NCBI GenBank assembly: GCA_029781975.1 | Contig: JAKOVQ010000053.1 | Span: 186,001 to 250,000, forward strand | From: Acidobacteriota bacterium | GTDB lineage: Bacteria > Acidobacteriota > Thermoanaerobaculia > UBA5066 | DNA: 64,000 bases | Direction: 5' to 3' | Shown here: in pieces, positions 1 to 8,307 of the stretch | How the letters are laid out: each line of letters starts with the position of its first letter | Position numbering within the stretch: position 1 is the first letter of the stretch | The notes under the pieces: generated by a model | Told to the model about the DNA's origin: nothing | Database searches by the model: none | Seen by the model: only the letters and a program-made list of their open reading frames with translations | Position numbers and translations under genes: made by a program

Positions 1-296
1 CGTGGTACACGGGCTCCGCGCAGTGGCTCCACCGGGTCGTCTCCGAGCGGGTCCTCGGCGTCAGGCCCGAGTGGGACGGCATCCGCTTCGAGCCCTGCCT
101 CCCTCCCTCCTGGAGCGGCGCCCGGATGACGCGCCCCTGGCGCGGGACGACGCTCGACGTCACCGTCGTCCGCGCGGACGACCTCCCCGCGGGGAGGGAC
201 GTCGCGCTGGAGGTCGACGGCAGCGCGTATCCGGGGACGGTCCTCTCGCCCCGGGCGGCGGGGGCGCGCGTAACGGTGAGGGTGAAGGTCCGGTAG
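1..296 (+). CDS. GH94-type glycoside phosphorylase, C-terminal end (partial)
   Basis: The reading frame runs in from the left edge at base 3 and ends at TAG 294-296, giving 97 residues. It opens with WYTGSAQWLHRVV and continues with RFEPCLPPSW and a short beta-rich tail. This is the usual C-terminal pattern of family GH94 enzymes (cellobiose/chitobiose phosphorylases and the phosphorylase half of cyclic beta-glucan synthases), which cleave beta-glucosidic bonds with phosphate. Substrate cannot be told from this piece because the catalytic centre lies outside the window. A GH1 beta-glucosidase sits 2 kb away, consistent with beta-glucoside use. The stop codon lies inside a strong hairpin. Confidence 0.75.
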   Translation, partial: WYTGSAQWLHRVVSERVLGVRPEWDGIRFEPCLPPSWSGARMTRPWRGTTLDVTVVRADDLPAGRDVALEVDGSAYPGTVLSPRAAGARVTVRVKVR

Positions 297-322
297 CCCG
301 CGGGCCCGCCGCGGGCTACCGG
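290..322. terminator. Hairpin terminator between convergent genes
   Basis: A perfect 14-bp inverted repeat (290-303 with 309-322) has a 5-nt loop, GCCCG. It lies between the ends of two converging genes and contains the TAG stop of the left one. There is no T-run on either side, so it may act as a bidirectional hairpin or need a factor. Confidence 0.6.
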
Positions 323-329
323 CTCCCCG

Positions 330-2231
330 TCATCCCGCCTTCGGGTAGCCGAGGTCCTTCAGCGCGTCCGCGATCTCGCCCAGGATCGCGGGGTCGTCGA
401 TGGTCGCCGGCGGCGAGTACGGCTGCCCGTCGGCGATCTTCTTGATCGTCCCGCGGAGGATCTTCCCGGACCGGGTCTTCGGGAGCCGCTTGACGACGAC
501 CGCGATCTTGAACGCCGCGACGGCGCCGATCGTGTCTCTCACCTTCTGGGTCAGCTCGGCGACGATCTCCGCGTGCGGGCGGTTCACGCCCGCCTTGGTC
601 ACGACGAACCCGACCGGGATCTCGCCCTTCAGCTCGTCGTGGACGCCGACGACGGCGCACTCGGCGACGTCCGGGTGCGAGGCGAGGACCTCCTCCATGC
701 CGCCGGTGGAGAGGCGATGCCCCGCGACGTTGATGATGTCGTCCACGCGGCTCATGATGTAGAGGTAGTCGTCCTCGTCCTGGTAGCCGGCGTCCGCCGT
801 CAGGTAGTGCCCCGGGTGCGCCGCGAGGTAGGCCTTCTCGTACGCCTCGTCCTTCTGCCAGAGGGTCGGCAGGCACCCCGGCGGGAGCGGCAGCTTGACG
901 ACGATCGTCCCGATCTCGCCCCGCGGGCGCTCCTTCTGGTCGGCCCCCAGGATCCTCACGTCGTAGCCCGGGACCGCCTTGGTCGGGGAGCCCGGCTTCA
1001 CCGGGAGCATCCCGAGGCCGACGCAGTTCGCGGCGATCGGCCAGCCGGTCTCGGTCTGCCACCAGTGGTCGATCACGGGGACGCCGAGGTTGCGCTCGGC
1101 CCAGTGGAGCGTGTCGGGGTCGCAGCGCTCCCCGGCGAGGAAGAGGGTCCGGAAGCGCGAGAGGTCGTACTTCGCGATGTGGCTGCCCGTGGGGTCGTCC
1201 CGCTTGATCGCGCGGAACGCCGTCGGCGCGGTGAAGAGGACGTTCACGCCGTGCTGAGACGCCACGCGCCAGAACGCTCCCGGGTCGGGGGTGCCGACGG
1301 GCTTCCCCTCGTAGAGGATCGTCGTGCACCCCTTCAGGAGCGGCCCGTAGACGATGTACGAGTGGCCGACGACCCAGCCGATGTCCGAGGCGGCCCAGTA
1401 GACCTCGCCGGCGCCGACGCCGTACACGTTCTCCATGCTCCACTTGAGGGCCACCGCGTGGCCGCCGTTGTCGCGCACGACCCCCTTCGGGATGCCGGTC
1501 GTCCCGGACGTGTAGAGGATGTAGAGGGGGTCCGTCGCGGCGACGGGGACGCACTCGGCGGGCTCGGCCCCCGCGAGGAACTCGCCCCACTCGAGGTCGC
1601 GGCCCGGGACGAGCTCCGCCAGGAGCTGCGGGCGCTGGAGGACGACGCACCGCTCCGGCTTGTGGCGCGACATCTCGATCGCCTGGTCGAGCATCGGCTT
1701 GTAGGCGATGGTCCGCCCCGGCTCGATGCCGCAGGAGGCGAGGAGCATCACCTTCGGCCTGGCGTCGTCGATCCGCGTCGCCAGCTCCTTCGGCGCGAAG
1801 CCGCCGAAGACGACCGAGTGGATCGCCCCGAGCCGCGCGCACGCGAGCATGGCGATGACCGCCTCGGGCACCATCGGCATGTAGAGGATGACCCGGTCCC
1901 CCTTCTCGACGCCGATGCGGCGGAGGGCCCCGGCGCAGAGCGCCACCTCGTCCCTCAGCTCGGCGTAGGTGAAGGTGCGGAGAGTGCCCGTCACCGGGCT
2001 GTCGTAGATCAGCGCCGCCTGGCGCCCCCGGCCGCGCGCGACGTGGAAGTCCAGCGCGTTGTAGCTCGTGTTGAGGACGCCTCCCGCGAACCAGCGGTAG
2101 AACGGCGCGCGCGAGGAGTCGAGGACGCGGTCCCACCGCTTCTTCCAGTGGAGCTCCTCCGCCGCCTGGCCCCAGAAGCCCTCGGGGTCCTTCAGCGAAC
2201 GCGCGTAAACCGCATCGTACGAGCTGGTCAT
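330..2231 (-). CDS. prpE: Propionyl-CoA synthetase-type acyl-CoA ligase (PrpE/ACSS3-like)
   Basis: A 633-residue ligase that activates a short-chain acid (propionate or acetate) with ATP and CoA through an acyl-AMP. The P-loop-like motif YTSGTTGIPKG is near residues 238-248. Further family motifs are ASDIGWVVGHSYIVYGPLL, DHWWQTETGWP, the hinge AGHRLSTGG near 500, and PKTRSGKILRG near 587, which carries the adenylation lysine. The wording of the middle motifs fits PrpE/ACSS3 better than AcsA, so propionate is the likelier substrate. The ATG follows GGGGGGAG. The long in-frame extension upstream overlaps the next gene and lacks similarity, so it was dropped. Confidence 0.88.
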   Translation of the reverse strand: MTSSYDAVYARSLKDPEGFWGQAAEELHWKKRWDRVLDSSRAPFYRWFAGGVLNTSYNALDFHVARGRGRQAALIYDSPVTGTLRTFTYAELRDEVALCAGALRRIGVEKGDRVILYMPMVPEAVIAMLACARLGAIHSVVFGGFAPKELATRIDDARPKVMLLASCGIEPGRTIAYKPMLDQAIEMSRHKPERCVVLQRPQLLAELVPGRDLEWGEFLAGAEPAECVPVAATDPLYILYTSGTTGIPKGVVRDNGGHAVALKWSMENVYGVGAGEVYWAASDIGWVVGHSYIVYGPLLKGCTTILYEGKPVGTPDPGAFWRVASQHGVNVLFTAPTAFRAIKRDDPTGSHIAKYDLSRFRTLFLAGERCDPDTLHWAERNLGVPVIDHWWQTETGWPIAANCVGLGMLPVKPGSPTKAVPGYDVRILGADQKERPRGEIGTIVVKLPLPPGCLPTLWQKDEAYEKAYLAAHPGHYLTADAGYQDEDDYLYIMSRVDDIINVAGHRLSTGGMEEVLASHPDVAECAVVGVHDELKGEIPVGFVVTKAGVNRPHAEIVAELTQKVRDTIGAVAAFKIAVVVKRLPKTRSGKILRGTIKKIADGQPYSPPATIDDPAILGEIADALKDLGYPKAG

Positions 2232-2254
2232 GGCCGCTCCCCCCTGGGCCGCAG

Positions 2255-2260
2255 ATTCTA
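2255..2260 (-). promoter_or_regulatory. -10-like TAGAAT upstream of the acyl-CoA ligase
   Basis: TAGAAT lies 23 nt before the ATG of the ligase gene on the minus strand. It is AT-rich in a very GC-rich setting. No clear -35 is visible. Confidence 0.35.
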
Positions 2261-2296
2261 GCGAAGATGAGGGGAGCGCGGCGGTCCCGAAGGCGC

Positions 2297-3652
2297 TCAA
2301 CCCGGCCCGAGGCTCGCCCCGTTCGTCCGGATCACGTCGGCGTAGGCGCGCGCGCTCGACTTGAGGGTCCGCTCCAGCGTCGCGAAGTTCACGTGGACGA
2401 GGCCGAACCGCTTGCGGAAGCCGTGCGACCACTCGAGGTTGTCGAGGAGCGACCAGGCGAAGTAGCCGCGGAGGTCGACGCCGTCGGCCACCGCCCGGCG
2501 GGCCGCGCGGAGGTGGTCGCGGAGGTACGCCACGCGGAGCGGGTCCTCCACCTCGGGGCCGGTAGCCGCCGGCGGGTCGTAGAACGCCGCGCCGTTCTCC
2601 GTCACGTAGAGCGGGACGTCGCCGTAGCGCGCCTTCACCCAGGCGAGCGCCTGGTAAAGGCCGTCGGCGCAGACCTCCCACCCCGTCTCGGTGTGGGTCG
2701 CCTGCCGCTGCGGGACGCGCCCCTCGCGGACGGGGAAGGCCCGCGGCTCGTCCGTCACGACCGCCCGGGTGTAGTAGTTCACGCCGAGGTAGTCGATCGG
2801 GGCCCTCATCCGCGCCAGGTCCCGCGGATCGGTCTCGGGCCACGCCTCGCCGAAGACGTCGCGCAGCTCCTCGGGGAACGAGCCGAGGAAGACGGGGTCG
2901 AGGTACTGCCGGTTCATGTAGGCGTCGGCCCGGCGGGCGGCGGCCACGTCCTCGGGCCGGGCGGAGGCGGGCGTCTTCGGCTCGAGGTTCACCACCAGCC
3001 CGATCTCCCCCTTCCCGTCGGCGCGGAAGGCCTCGACGCCTGCCGCGTGGGCGAGGAGGAGGTTCCGCGCGGCGATCGGCGCCTCCCACGGGCTCGCGTG
3101 TCCCGGCGCCAGGACGCCGTGGAGGTACCCCCCGTCCGCGACGACCCACGGCTCGTTGAGCGTCGTCCAGAGGTCGACGCCGTCCCCGAGGGCGCGGAAG
3201 GCGACGCGGGCGTAATCGGAGAACCAGCCGGCCACGTCCGGGTTGAGCCACCCTCCGCGGTCGTCGAGCGCGGCCGGGAGATCCCAGTGATAGAGGGTCG
3301 CCATCGGCCGGATCCCCGCCTCGCGGAGCGCGGCGACGAGGCGCCGGTAGAAGTCGAGCCCCTTCTCGTTCACGGGGCCGGTCCCCGAGGGGAGGACGCG
3401 GCTCCACGAGATGGAGAAGCGGTACGCCCCGAGGCCGAGCTCCTTCATCAGCGCCACGTCGTCGCGGAAGCGTCGGTAGTGGTCGCAGGCGACGTCGCCC
3501 GTGTCGCCGTCGGCCACGCGGCCCGGCGTGTGCGCGAAGCGGTGCCAGATGCTCGGCCCCGCGCCGTCGGCGAGGGGGGAGCCCTCGACCTGGTAGGCGG
3601 AGGTGGCCGCGCCCCAGAGGAACCCGTCGGGGAACGTCGCGTCGGCGGTCAT
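2297..3652 (-). CDS. bglA: GH1 beta-glucosidase
   Basis: A 451-residue retaining beta-glycosidase of family GH1 that hydrolyses cellobiose or other beta-glucosides. It starts FPDGFLWGAATSAYQVEG, the usual N-terminal motif. The acid/base glutamate is E167 in TLNEPW and the nucleophile is E351 in YVTENG. DNLEWSHGFRKRFGLVHV closes the active site near the C-terminus. There is no signal peptide, so it is probably cytoplasmic. The ATG at 3652 follows AGGAGG with 4-nt spacing; the longer in-frame ORF upstream was rejected. It is transcribed toward the ligase gene and diverges from the pterin gene. Confidence 0.93.
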   Translation of the reverse strand: MTADATFPDGFLWGAATSAYQVEGSPLADGAGPSIWHRFAHTPGRVADGDTGDVACDHYRRFRDDVALMKELGLGAYRFSISWSRVLPSGTGPVNEKGLDFYRRLVAALREAGIRPMATLYHWDLPAALDDRGGWLNPDVAGWFSDYARVAFRALGDGVDLWTTLNEPWVVADGGYLHGVLAPGHASPWEAPIAARNLLLAHAAGVEAFRADGKGEIGLVVNLEPKTPASARPEDVAAARRADAYMNRQYLDPVFLGSFPEELRDVFGEAWPETDPRDLARMRAPIDYLGVNYYTRAVVTDEPRAFPVREGRVPQRQATHTETGWEVCADGLYQALAWVKARYGDVPLYVTENGAAFYDPPAATGPEVEDPLRVAYLRDHLRAARRAVADGVDLRGYFAWSLLDNLEWSHGFRKRFGLVHVNFATLERTLKSSARAYADVIRTNGASLGPG

Positions 3653-3830
3653 CGGTCCTCCTGTCGGCACCTGCGCCCGTTCCCCGGGCGCCTCGGGGAC
3701 TCTACCCGAGGGGCGTCCCGGGCGCCCTCCTGGACGGCGGGGCGGACGTTCCCCGCGTGCTAGAGTGCCGGCGGCCGCGCCGGGTTCCCCCGGGCGGCGC
3801 GCCCCGTCCCCCGGGGCCGGAGCCGACGCC

Positions 3831-4292
3831 GTGACCGAAACGACCGCCGCCTCGCCGCTGACCCGGATCACCTCGCGGGTCCACTTCAGCGCGGCCCACC
3901 GCCTCCACAGCGACTCCCACGACGCGGAGTGGAACCGCCGCGTCTTCGGCAAGTGCAACAACCCCCACGGGCACGGCCACACCTACGTCCTCGACGTCAC
4001 GGTCGAGGGGCCGGTCGACCCGGTGACCGGCTGGGTGATGGACTTCTCCGACCTCAAGAGGATCGTGACGGAGCGGGTCGTCAAGGCGTGCGACTGCCGG
4101 AACCTCAACGTCGACGTCCCGTACCTGCTCGGCGTGAACCCGACGGCCGAGAACCTGGCCGTGGCGTTCTGGCGCCAGCTGGCGGGGGAGGTGGCCCCGG
4201 CCCGCCTCGTGCGGCTCGAGCTCCACGAGACGGAGCGGAACAAGGTGGTCTACACGGGAGGCGCGGCGCCGGCGCCGGCGCCGCGGGGCTGA
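3831..4292 (+). CDS. 6-pyruvoyl-tetrahydropterin synthase / QueD-like protein
   Basis: A 153-residue member of the PTPS/QueD family, which acts on dihydroneopterin triphosphate in tetrahydropterin or queuosine synthesis. From the GTG start the numbering happens to match rat PTPS: zinc ligands H23, H48 and H50 in FSAAH and HGHGH, catalytic C42 in FGKCNNPHGHGH, and D88. Position 89, the catalytic histidine of the family, is a cysteine here (sequence ACDCRNLN). HETERNK near the end carries the pterin-binding glutamate. The long insert and motif wording resemble animal PTPS more than E. coli QueD. The start is the GTG just before the conserved region; an in-frame extension upstream looks non-coding. 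SurE begins 3 nt downstream. Confidence 0.8.
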   Translation: MTETTAASPLTRITSRVHFSAAHRLHSDSHDAEWNRRVFGKCNNPHGHGHTYVLDVTVEGPVDPVTGWVMDFSDLKRIVTERVVKACDCRNLNVDVPYLLGVNPTAENLAVAFWRQLAGEVAPARLVRLELHETERNKVVYTGGAAPAPAPRG

Positions 4293-4295
4293 CGC

Positions 4296-5072
4296 GTGCG
4301 CGCCCTCATCTCGAACGACGACGGGATCCACAGCGCCGGCCTCGAGGCCCTCGAGCGCGCGGCGCGCGCCGCCGGCTTCGAGACGTACGTCGTGGCCCCG
4401 GACCGCGAGCAGAGCGCCTCGTCCCACGCCCTGACGCTCCACCGGCCGCTCCGGGTCGTCAAGGCGGGGGAGCGGCGCTGGGTGGTGGACGGCACCCCGA
4501 CCGACTGCGTGAACCTGGCGATCTGCCGGATCCTGAAGGAGGAGCCGCCCGACTTCGTCTTCTCGGGGATCAACAGCGGCCCGAACCTGGGGGACGACGT
4601 CACCTACTCCGGGACCGTGGCCTGCGCCTTCGAGGGGACCCTCCTCGGCGTCCCCTCCATCGCCTTCTCCCTTGACTACCGCCGCGACCGCGCTGACACC
4701 CCCCCCGACTTCTCGCACGCCGAGGTCGTCGCCCTGGCGGTGATCCGGTTCGCGCAGGAGACGGGGCTGTCCGAGGAGACGTTCTGGAACGTCAACATCC
4801 CCGACGGAAGGCCGCGGGGGATCCGGGCGACGCGGATGGGGAGGCGCCGGTACGGCGAGAGCGTGGTGGAGAAGATCGACCCGCGGGGGCGGCCCTACTA
4901 CTGGATCGGCGGCTCGCACGTGGACACCCATGCGGACGGCTCCGACCTGACGGCCGTGGCCGACGGCATCGTCTCCGTGACGCCGCTCCACCTCGACCTG
5001 ACCGCCTACCACGCGATGGACGCGCTTGCCGGGATCGAGTCGCGGCTCGCGCCGCGGGACGGCGAGGGCTGA
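4296..5072 (+). CDS. surE: 5'/3'-nucleotidase SurE
   Basis: A 258-residue SurE phosphatase that removes phosphate from nucleoside monophosphates. The family signature is complete: ISNDDGI at the N-terminus with metal-binding D8 and D9, APDREQSASSHALTL, VDGTPTDCV, and SGINSGPNLGDDVTYSGTV. The GTG start is 3 nt after the pterin-synthase stop, and Pcm follows. surE and pcm are neighbours in many bacteria and are linked to stationary-phase repair. Confidence 0.95.
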   Translation: MRALISNDDGIHSAGLEALERAARAAGFETYVVAPDREQSASSHALTLHRPLRVVKAGERRWVVDGTPTDCVNLAICRILKEEPPDFVFSGINSGPNLGDDVTYSGTVACAFEGTLLGVPSIAFSLDYRRDRADTPPDFSHAEVVALAVIRFAQETGLSEETFWNVNIPDGRPRGIRATRMGRRRYGESVVEKIDPRGRPYYWIGGSHVDTHADGSDLTAVADGIVSVTPLHLDLTAYHAMDALAGIESRLAPRDGEG

Positions 5073-5109
5073 GCCGACGGGAACCCCGCCGCCGGGGCGG
5101 GCGGCCGGT

Positions 5110-5115
5110 TAAGAT
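5110..5115 (+). promoter_or_regulatory. -10-like TAAGAT just upstream of pcm
   Basis: TAAGAT ends 6 nt before the GTG of pcm. That spacing would put the transcription start at or next to the start codon, giving a leaderless mRNA. No good -35 is visible. Confidence 0.35.
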
Positions 5116-5121
5116 CGGCGG

Positions 5122-5826
5122 GTGAGGCCGGAAGACCCGGAAGTCGCCCGGGCCGCCCGCGCGGGCGCGGACCTGCGGCGCGAGATGGTGGCCCGGCTGA
5201 TCGAGGCCGGCTTCGTCCGGGATCCCCGTCTGGTCGAGGCGCTCACGGTCGTCCCGCGCCACCTCTTCGTCCCGCACGCGCTGGCGGGGGAGGCCTACGG
5301 CGACCACGCCCTCCCGGTCGGCCACGGGCAGACGATCACCCAGGCTGCGAACGTGGCGCGGGCGGTGGAGCTGGCGGGGCTCAAGCCCGGGTCGCGGGTC
5401 CTCGAGGTGGGGACGGGGACCGGGTACCAGGCGGCCGTCCTGGCCCGGCTCGCGCAGTCGGTCTTCTCGCTCGAGCGGGTCCCGGAGCTCGCCGCCTCGG
5501 CCATCCGGCTCCTCTCGGCGCTCGGCGTCAAGAACGTCGCGGTGAAGGTCTTCGACGGCTCCTACGGCTGGCGCGAGCACGCACCCTACGACGCCATCCT
5601 CGTCGCGGCGGCCGCTCCCGAGGTCCCCTCGCCCCTCGTCTCGCAGCTGAAGGCGACGGGACGGCTGATCGTCCCCGTCGGCACGCCCGCCCGGCAGAGG
5701 CTCCTCGTGATCCGCCGCCTCCCGAGCGGCCGGACGAGGACGGAGGACGCGGGAGAGGTCGCCTACGTCCCTCTCGTGGGGCGGTACGGCTGGGACAAGT
5801 CGCCGGCGGAGGGGCCGCGGCGGTGA
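5122..5826 (+). CDS. pcm: Protein-L-isoaspartate O-methyltransferase
   Basis: A 234-residue repair methyltransferase that uses S-adenosylmethionine to methylate isoaspartyl residues in aged proteins. Seen are [20 protein letters not shown], the substrate-loop motif GHGQTITQ, and the SAM-binding glycine motif [18 protein letters not shown], followed by the usual C-terminal [14 protein letters not shown]. Length fits the family. The GTG start is only 6 nt after a -10-like element. It follows surE, its common partner. Confidence 0.94.
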   Translation: MRPEDPEVARAARAGADLRREMVARLIEAGFVRDPRLVEALTVVPRHLFVPHALAGEAYGDHALPVGHGQTITQAANVARAVELAGLKPGSRVLEVGTGTGYQAAVLARLAQSVFSLERVPELAASAIRLLSALGVKNVAVKVFDGSYGWREHAPYDAILVAAAAPEVPSPLVSQLKATGRLIVPVGTPARQRLLVIRRLPSGRTRTEDAGEVAYVPLVGRYGWDKSPAEGPRR

Positions 5827-5848
5827 GACGCGCGGGGCCGGGGGCGCG

Positions 5849-6145
5849 ATGAGCTTCGAGGAAGGGCGGAGGAGGTTCCTGGTGGCGGGGCGCGTCCAGG
5901 GGGTGGGGTACCGCGCCTTCGCGGCCCGCGCCGCCCGCGGCCTCCGGCTGAGAGGGGGCGCGGCGAACCTCGACGACGGGAGGGTCCTGGTGGTGGCCTC
6001 CGGACCGCGCTTCGCGCTCGAGAGGCTCGAGGCGATGCTCTGGGAGGGGCCGCGCCTTTCGCGCGTCGACGCGGTCGAGACGGAGGAGCTCCCGGTGGGG
6101 ACGGCGGCGGAGACCTTCGACCCGGGGTTCGACGTCGAGTTCTGA
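5849..6145 (+). CDS. acyP: Acylphosphatase
   Basis: A 98-residue acylphosphatase, which hydrolyses carboxyl-phosphate bonds such as acetyl phosphate. The phosphate-binding loop [11 protein letters not shown] carries the catalytic arginine, and the catalytic asparagine is in the motif [11 protein letters not shown]. Length is typical for this small ferredoxin-like fold. It lies 22 nt after pcm and probably belongs to the same transcript. Confidence 0.9.
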   Translation: MSFEEGRRRFLVAGRVQGVGYRAFAARAARGLRLRGGAANLDDGRVLVVASGPRFALERLEAMLWEGPRLSRVDAVETEELPVGTAAETFDPGFDVEF

Positions 6146-6157
6146 GCACGCCGTGTC

Positions 6158-6163
6158 TACAAT
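6158..6163 (+). promoter_or_regulatory. -10-like TACAAT upstream of the REC-EAL gene
   Basis: TACAAT ends 10 nt before the ATG at 6174. A GTG at 6153 in the same frame lies upstream of this element and so is unlikely to be the start. Confidence 0.4.
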
Positions 6164-6173
6164 TCCCTCTTCG

Positions 6174-7862
6174 ATGCCCGATCCCGCCCCGAAGAAGGTC
6201 CTCGTCGTCGACGACGACGAGGCGATCGTCCTGGTCGTCCAGACCCTTCTCCTCGGGGCGGGGTACGAACCGGTCGTGGCGCGCGACGGGCGGGAGGCGC
6301 TCGAGCTGGCCCCCCGGGTCCGCCCGGACCTCGTCCTCCTCGACGTGATGATGCCGAGGATCTCCGGGTGGGAGGTCTGCGCGACCCTCAAGGCGCTTCC
6401 CGAGACCGCCTCGATCCCCGTCGTCATGCTCACCGTGAAGTCCGACATCAAGGACCTCGTCACCGGGATGCAGGTCGGGGCGGACGACTACGTCGGCAAG
6501 CCGTTCACCCGCCAGCGGCTCCTCGAGACCGTCGCTCGGGCGCTCGAGGGAGGGGGGGAGAGCCGGATCGCCCCCGCCCTGCCGCACGCCCCGGCCGACC
6601 CGCGGGCGCGGAGCCTCGTCCTCGATGCCGAGACGGGGCTTCCGACCGTGCCCCTCGTCATCGACACGCTCCGCGACCGGCTCCTCGTCGACCAGGACAT
6701 CGGCGTCCTCTACATCGACTTCGAGAAGTACTCGCACATCGAGGACTCGCAGGGCTGGGTCGTCTTCGACGAGGTCCTCCGGGAAGGGGCGCTCGCCGTC
6801 CGCCGCCTCCTCGGGACCGTCCTCTCCGCCGAGGACATCGTCGCCGTCAACCGCCCCGCGGGCTCCGATTTCTACGTCTTCGTCACGATGCCGCCCGGGC
6901 TCGGCCCGGCCGAGTCGATCGACCGGCTGATGCGCAAGGCCCGCCACGTCGAGGTGGCGGTGGGGCAGCACCTGAACGACGCGTTCCGGTCGCGGATCCA
7001 GCAGGTGATCGGCCTCTACGTCGGCTGGGCGCGGATCCGCCACGACCCCCAGGTGCGCCTCGAGCGGCTCGTCCACCGGGGCCTGCGCGAGGCCGTCGCC
7101 GTCGCCGCGTCGAAGGAGGGGGAGCGCGCCGCCGTCCTCCGCGAGCAGTTCCGCGACGTACTCGTGAGGAAGAGGATCGACACGGTCTTCCAGCCGATCG
7201 TCGACCTGGCGACGGGCGAGGTCGTGGGGCACGAGGCCCTCTCGCGCGGTCCCGAGGGGACCCCCTTCCAGAGCCCCGAGGTCCTCTTCGACTACGCCCT
7301 GAGGACCGACCAGGTCTGGAGCCTGGAGCGGCTCTGCATGGCCTCGGCGGCGCGGCGCTTCCGGCCGGCCGGGAAGGGGCTGCTCTTCGTCAACGTCGAG
7401 ACCGAGCTCGTCCACGACCTCAAGCTCCGCGGGCACGAGGTCCTCGAGCCGCTGCGCGGACTCGGGACGGGCGTCGTCCTCGAGATCACCGAGCGCGCCG
7501 CCATCCGGGACTTCGGGCTCTTCCGCGAGAGCGTCGCGCTCCTGAAGTCGCTCGGGTTCGAGATCGCCATCGACGACGCCGGGTCGGGGTACGCCTCGCT
7601 CCAGGCGATCGCCGAGCTGAGGCCCGCCTACCTGAAGGTCTCCAACACGCTGGTGACGGGCCTTCCGTCGGACGGGATCAAGCGGGACGTGGTGGAGATG
7701 CTCGTCCAGCTCGCGTCGCGCATCGACTCGAGGACCGTCGCGGAGGGGATCGAGACGGAGGCGGAGCGGGCCGAGCTCCGCCGCCTCGGCGTCTCCTACG
7801 GGCAGGGCTTCCTCCTCGGGCGTCCCGCCCGGATGGAAGCCGGCGAAGGCGAGGGCGCGTGA
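6174..7862 (+). CDS. Response regulator with EAL phosphodiesterase output
   Basis: A 562-residue two-component regulator likely to degrade c-di-GMP. Residues 8-125 are a receiver domain (acidic D13-D15, phospho-acceptor D57 in LLDVMMP, conserved lysine in VGKPFT). The middle, about 145-320, looks like a degenerate GGDEF-type fold with no GG[DE]EF motif. The C-terminal EAL domain keeps the active-site set: GHEALSR, FVNVE, LEITER, AIDDAGSGYASL, YLKVSN, AEGIET and GQGFLLGRP. I therefore expect an active phosphodiesterase. No sensor kinase is adjacent. The ATG at 6174 was preferred to a GTG 21 nt earlier because a -10-like hexamer lies between them. Confidence 0.85.
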   Translation: MPDPAPKKVLVVDDDEAIVLVVQTLLLGAGYEPVVARDGREALELAPRVRPDLVLLDVMMPRISGWEVCATLKALPETASIPVVMLTVKSDIKDLVTGMQVGADDYVGKPFTRQRLLETVARALEGGGESRIAPALPHAPADPRARSLVLDAETGLPTVPLVIDTLRDRLLVDQDIGVLYIDFEKYSHIEDSQGWVVFDEVLREGALAVRRLLGTVLSAEDIVAVNRPAGSDFYVFVTMPPGLGPAESIDRLMRKARHVEVAVGQHLNDAFRSRIQQVIGLYVGWARIRHDPQVRLERLVHRGLREAVAVAASKEGERAAVLREQFRDVLVRKRIDTVFQPIVDLATGEVVGHEALSRGPEGTPFQSPEVLFDYALRTDQVWSLERLCMASAARRFRPAGKGLLFVNVETELVHDLKLRGHEVLEPLRGLGTGVVLEITERAAIRDFGLFRESVALLKSLGFEIAIDDAGSGYASLQAIAELRPAYLKVSNTLVTGLPSDGIKRDVVEMLVQLASRIDSRTVAEGIETEAERAELRRLGVSYGQGFLLGRPARMEAGEGEGA

Positions 7863-7893
7863 GGCGGCCCGCGAAGGCGCAGGGAGCGGAACA

Positions 7894-8301
7894 GTGACCG
7901 ACGACGTCGTCCTGCCCGAGGGGTTCGAGAAGGTGGAGGCGGCCGTCTACCGCAAGGGGAGGGAGCTCCTCGTGGTGGGGGTCCTCGCCCCGGAGGGGCC
8001 GTTCGCCTTCCGCGTCCAGCTGGGGGAGGCGCCGGAGGCCGGGGAGGCGCCGGCGGACGCGCCGGAGCCCGAGGACCCGGGTCCCCCCCCGGACGGCTAC
8101 GAGTGGACCGGCGAGGTCCGGCCGCCACGAAAGGGCGAGTACTTCTGGTCCGAGATCCGCGGCCGCGTCGTCCAGGCGATCAAGGACGAGACGGGCGTCA
8201 ACCAGTTCGGCGAGCCGACGGGCGGGAGGCGGATCCTCCGCCCCGCGTCGGCGCCGGCGCGGCCCCGGCTGAGGCTCGTGAAGGACGACGACGAGGGCTG
8301 A
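7894..8301 (+). CDS. Uncharacterised acidic protein
   Basis: A 135-residue protein that I do not recognise. The first 50 residues could form a small beta-rich fold (EAAVYRKGRELLVVGVLAP). Residues 45-75 are a Glu/Ala/Pro linker with the repeat EAGEAPADAPEPEDP. The second half, with GEYFWSEIRGRVVQAIKDE, may be a short helix. There is no signal peptide, membrane helix or cysteine. The GTG follows GGGAGCGGAACA. It may be co-transcribed with the EAL gene 31 nt upstream and converges on the phosphatase gene, whose end is 6 nt away. Confidence 0.55.
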   Translation: MTDDVVLPEGFEKVEAAVYRKGRELLVVGVLAPEGPFAFRVQLGEAPEAGEAPADAPEPEDPGPPPDGYEWTGEVRPPRKGEYFWSEIRGRVVQAIKDETGVNQFGEPTGGRRILRPASAPARPRLRLVKDDDEG

Positions 8302-8307
8302 GGGGAG

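Noticed and set aside
3603-3830. N-terminal extension of the pterin synthase
   Set aside because: The added 76 residues are Gly/Pro/Arg-rich, overlap the divergent glucosidase start, and have no counterpart in the family.
6153-6173. GTG start for the REC-EAL gene at 6153
   Set aside because: A TACAAT hexamer lies between it and the ATG at 6174, and the extra residues precede the first strand of the receiver domain.
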